Below, piece by piece: positions 59,801 through 64,000 of a stretch of 64,000 nucleotides of DNA. The notes beneath the pieces were generated by a model. It saw nothing but the letters and a program-made list of their open reading frames with translations, was not told where the DNA came from and did no database searches. Source of the DNA: Anseranas semipalmata (Eukaryota; Chordata; Aves; Anseriformes; Anseranatidae); NCBI GenBank assembly GCA_013399115.1, contig VXAA01000101.1, forward strand, positions 114,085 to 178,084. Reading direction: 5' to 3'. The translations under genes were made by a program, and so were the position numbers. Numbering within the stretch: the stretch's first letter is position 1; the number at the start of each line of letters is the position of its first letter.

Positions 59801-62800
59801 TTCTAAGTGATAGACAAATATAGAATACTTAAGCAAAACTGCTGATGTTGATTCTACGTCAGATACTCTGATTTGTTATCACATATTTTGCATGTGGTTA
59901 ATTGAATTCCCATGTTACTGACTGTTGCTACAGAAAATAATCGGCATTTTTTCTATTGCTGGTCCCCTCAGTATTTTGAGGGGAAAGTGTGGAGGAAAAT
60001 CAAACCAAAGCAGTATTTCTTGAATAGTTAACGTCTAAAACTGCAATGAACACAGTCCCATTGCTTTGCCTGGCAGGGCACTCGAACACCGGCGAAGTTT
60101 TGGGGATGGTACGGCTGCAATTTGTGTGTGGTTTCCGTTTGACGTACTGCAGTTTTGAGCTCCTGAGGTCCCCGAGGGCTTTATGTGGATTCAGAGAGCC
60201 TTAGTTAAGCTTGATTTGATTCAGCACTCTTGGAGCCAAGACAAAACAAAGCTTTCGTATTTCCTAAAGAGCACCTTATCCTCAGAGCACTTAATTTGTA
60301 CCCTCCACTTCTGCTGGCAGAAGAGGCAGTGCAGCTCTGCAATACATGGGGCAGTAGCAGGGTTTTATTCTCTTCTGTCTCCCTGAACATCCATTTTAAC
60401 CATAATAGAGGCTACATTATTTACGTGTATTTGCTAGGAATATTGTATAAATAAGGTGATAAAAATAAGGCAGAGGAGGATATTTTGCTTTCAGGCTAGT
60501 GTACCTCTGGAGACCTTTTTTGTCCCACTGTGCCTGTGCAATAGGCTATCTCAGAAAGCAAGGGAGAGAAAAAGTGTATTAAAAAATATGCAATAATGCC
60601 TCACAAATAAGAGAAGTTGGAGAAGAGCAAGAAAAGCTTTATCCACTGATATTGTGATATGTGTAGAAAGTCTTGTAGCTGAGCTGGCAATGTATTGAAA
60701 ATGTAATCCCCTGGATATTTTCCCAGGCCTAATCTGATGGCCTTTTTTCACTGCTGAGTGTTGTCCTATTTATTCCTACCCTTGGCCACAACTCATGCAG
60801 CAGATACAAGGAGGGGATGGCATAATCCTCCTGAGGTTCTCAGTCCACCTATCAGCTCATAAATATCTTTCTCTGATGCATGTGGCAGACTCTTAGCAAT
60901 TTCTAAGCAGAAGCCTCTCGCTGGCCAGGACAGGGAAGTGGAAGAATAGCTGCCCTGATCACATGCTAGGGAATATGCTTGTAGTATTTGACCAAGCAGC
61001 ATATAGTCACGTGTGCTTCACATGACAGCAAGCACGCCCTGCCCAGCACACACAACTGTGGAGCTGGAGACTTGCCTCAGCTGTGCAGGTGTGGACCTGG
61101 CACAGCTCCACCAGCTTTGGTGGGCAGACTTCTGATGGGCAGCAAAATACATGAGGTGAGAAGCTGGTCCACGCCCTCAGGTGTTACACAGCTCTGTACA
61201 TACTTATGCCTATATAGGCCATGGTCTGGGATAAAAGAAATAAGGAGGGTGAGAACCAGCATCCAAAAATGCCACAGAGAGGGACTAAGGATACAGAGAT
61301 GAGGCAGTAGCTAGGAACAGTTTTTCTGCACCCAGTTGGGCTTTGTTGCGTCAATGTAGAATAGAGGTATTACAGCTGTGAAATATACTTCTTTTTATTC
61401 TTAATTTACATCCCCAGCTTATCTTGTTAGAGATCAGTAGTAATTTATATAAATACTTGCAGTTTTGCCTGGAAAATCATGGACCAGTGTGATCGGCAGC
61501 ATGAAGGAGGAGGAAGAGATCTTTGATTACCTGCCATGTGCAGGGATCAGGCTATAAAGGCTGGCTTCAGAGAAGGGGTCATGTGGAGCTGGTGACACGG
61601 CTGTGATCCTGCTGAGATTTCCATGAGAAGCCATGGCACGCAGCAGGGTGGGGGAAGCCATAGATATTGCCCAGTAGAAGCATATAAGAAGTATTTAAGA
61701 ATCGTAAGATACAGATGCTCCTTCAGGCCTGGAAGTCCAAGAGAGCAAAGCCCCATACCTAGACTTGCTAGCCAGCTCTTGCCCTCTCCCTTGCTACACC
61801 AACATGCAACACCCAGAACAAGGGGAACTCCATTTTGACTATCATATGTAGGCACTGCGTAATACAAGTTATCAGTTAAAAAAAAAAAAAAAAATTAAAA
61901 AACATTCTGTGATCTTTTATCTCCAAGCTAATGAATGATTGCTACAAGTCACCATCTTGCTTATATTAGATCTATGTAATCTATGTACTCAATGTATATC
62001 TAAGTAATGTGTGTATTCTGTGCCTATTGGACTTTCATATTTTCTGCACTGTTTCTGTTGCTGTACGTGTCCAAAATATCCTTTTCTAACACTGGATAGT
62101 GGTACTGACTAGCAAGATAAATCTGATTTACCTGCAGTGCTAACAAAAGTGTTGCAGAGATGTTCTCTGGGAAGAAAGGGGCAAAAGCATTAAACCCATT
62201 TTCTATACAGCAGAACTCCTTTATTGGTTTCTTTCGGTTCATTTTGTTTTGGTTTCAGTGAGTGAATAAGATCTGCACGCATTATTAATAGTCAAGAGCA
62301 TGAGTGAGCTGGCTTTTACCCACAGCCTTGCTGTTATCTCTAACGCACAAATAAACTACAGCTAAATTGCAGAATTAATCACACTAAATTTTTCGTCCCT
62401 GATAAGGAAAATGCCACTCTATTTTTATTTATTTTCAGCTTGGAAAACAATTTAGCTGGGTTCCTCTGGACGTGCAGTTTGCTTCCATTTCGGCATCTAT
62501 GGCATTACATTAGATCTTATCATTCCTGCTGCATTAGCGTTGTCTAAGCAGCCTTCCAGTGATTATATCCACCTTATTCAACTCCACTGCTAAATGAACT
62601 GGGACAGAAAAGCTAATTACACCTTTGCTATGGAGGAAGGTTTCCTATTATCCAGTCTACCTTCTACAAAAGAAAAGCACTCCAAGAGCTCCAAGCTTTG
62701 GCATCTGTTTCTTTTTCCCTGCAGAGTCTGGGGACTACAAAAAATGTAGGTTTTGGGGGGTTTGGCTATCTGCCCTCTCTGGGACCGGGACCCATGGATA

Positions 62801-64000
62801 GTGGTGGCAGCAGCTCTTTGCCAAAAGGTTTAGAATCCTTTAATTATACAGCATGCCTACAATTTTGAGGGGCTCAGATTCCGGATACGATTTTTAATAT
62901 TGCTTGGTCTGCCGTCTGCCTTACCCAGGCCTGCAAGAATTCCTAAATCACCAATCACCTTTAGGAAAGGCTGGAGACAGTGTGAAAAGAGGAAGCTCGT
63001 TGGTTTTAGTGGAGGGAGGTGAAAGAAACTGTGCTAGAGCTGGGACAAGGCAAATTTAGGAGGCAGGAAGGAGTGCAGCCTAGGAAATCATGAAAAGTAG
63101 AGGCAGGCTCCAAATCTGAAGCCACATCCTTTATGGGGCTTTGGTAGGTTGCTGTACGTGCAGACCGAACCAGCACTATAAAAGTCATAAACCATAGTCA
63201 TAAAAAATAACAAGTATGTCTGAGGAAACCATGACCTGATTATGAAAAAGCATTCTAGTTGCACTGAATGAACTATTTCCTGAAAGTGATTAACTTGGAT
63301 GTAGTCATAAATGAAGTAATAAATCTCTGCATTTGATCCTCTGGGTTTAATCCATGAGGCAAGATTTATGACTGGACCCATTAACTCTTGTACTGGGAAA
63401 GAGCTCTTCATCTCTCATCTGCTGCTACTAATTTGGAAGGTTTGCATTCAGAGAGGTACATCTTAGTTTTCAGTTGAAGGAAGGGAAACTTCTGAGAATA
63501 TTTCACACTAAAATATGCAAGATAAGGTCCCCAAAGCACAGCTTTTCTGAGGTATGCAGCATTTTGCTGGATATTCTGAAATTAAGTTATGGTCTGACTG
63601 AAACCTGAAAAATGAGGAAAATCCATTGACAGTTTCAGTGCACTCTGAACTGATGCTACTGTTGCCCAATGCGATGGCTACGGGTAGATCTATTTCTGCA
63701 GGAGAGAAGACCATATGAAGTGCAATGTATTGTCCTAGCGGGATGGATTAAGAGCAGAATGGAGGACTTAACTCTGCATTTCACTGTCCCTGTGGATATA
63801 AACTGGTCTACTGCAGGCATGTTCAGGCAATTTCAGGGTTTAGTATATATATTTGCACATTTTAATAGTCTGAATTCCCACCATCAGAAAGGTGCTAAAG
63901 CATATGAATACATCATATAGGAAATTCAGCCAAGCCATCAGATCTCAACAGATCTGGGCTTTAGGGTTTTTCTCCAACCTCTTGTGGCTTTTTTTTTTTT
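56867..64000. other. Non-coding stretch, no gene seen
   Basis: No gene recognised. An A17 run lies at 61878-61894. A GC-richer part lies around 58950-59330, where a 140-codon minus-strand frame (58954-59376) shows no domain. About 62390-62640 is repeat-free, evenly composed sequence with TTAG/AATTA cores, a possible conserved element. The window ends inside a T run. Confidence 0.5.

Noticed and set aside
1..64000. CRISPR array, bacterial operon or phage system
   Set aside because: No regularly spaced repeats and no tightly packed genes. CR1 and the LTR show a vertebrate, avian context.

Overview
The window looks like a piece of a bird genome, in intergenic or intronic sequence. The main evidence is three 5'-truncated CR1 LINE 3' ends carrying the CR1 terminal octamer (read here as CACAGAAT/CATAGAAT on the reverse strand), at about 22948-23097, 31567-31690 and 44543-44920. 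A complete avian-type solo LTR at 29341-29898 supports this. The sequence is fairly AT-rich and CpG-poor, and dotted with A/T homopolymers and microsatellites. Species and chromosome cannot be told from the sequence.

I found no protein-coding gene I would defend. Open frames are short (longest about 203 codons), start at arbitrary ATGs, show no recognisable domain, and often overlap repeats or low-complexity tracts. The one place with a plausible exon shape, 17889-17998, has a strong splice-acceptor context and a short open frame ending in a stop, but I do not recognise the peptide.

Layout. 1-6.6 kb: unique-looking DNA with remnants of old repeats and a small hairpin at 4888-4909. 6.6-7.2 kb: an (AAAC)n tract, a 21-unit (AAT)n microsatellite, and a CpG-rich patch with a near-consensus CTCF motif. 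8.47-8.52 kb: a T14/G12 homopolymer followed by an 11-base N gap. 9-22.9 kb: mostly non-repetitive, with a CpG-rich patch at about 11.09-11.35 kb and several decayed ancient repeats. 22.9-45 kb: the three CR1 pieces, the solo LTR, ancient repeats, and a CpG-rich patch at about 41.1-41.4 kb followed by an AT-rich, homeodomain-site-like stretch. 45-64 kb: mostly unique sequence with ancient MIR-like repeats and a decayed tRNA-like element at 56786-56866.

The young insertions are few. Much of the recognisable repeat content is very old (MIR/CORE-SINE-like pieces and an imperfect-palindrome family). Together with several CpG patches and AT-rich unique blocks, this fits a gene desert or long intron that may carry regulatory elements; that is inference. 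I saw no CRISPR array, no operon, no intact virus and no new multi-gene system.
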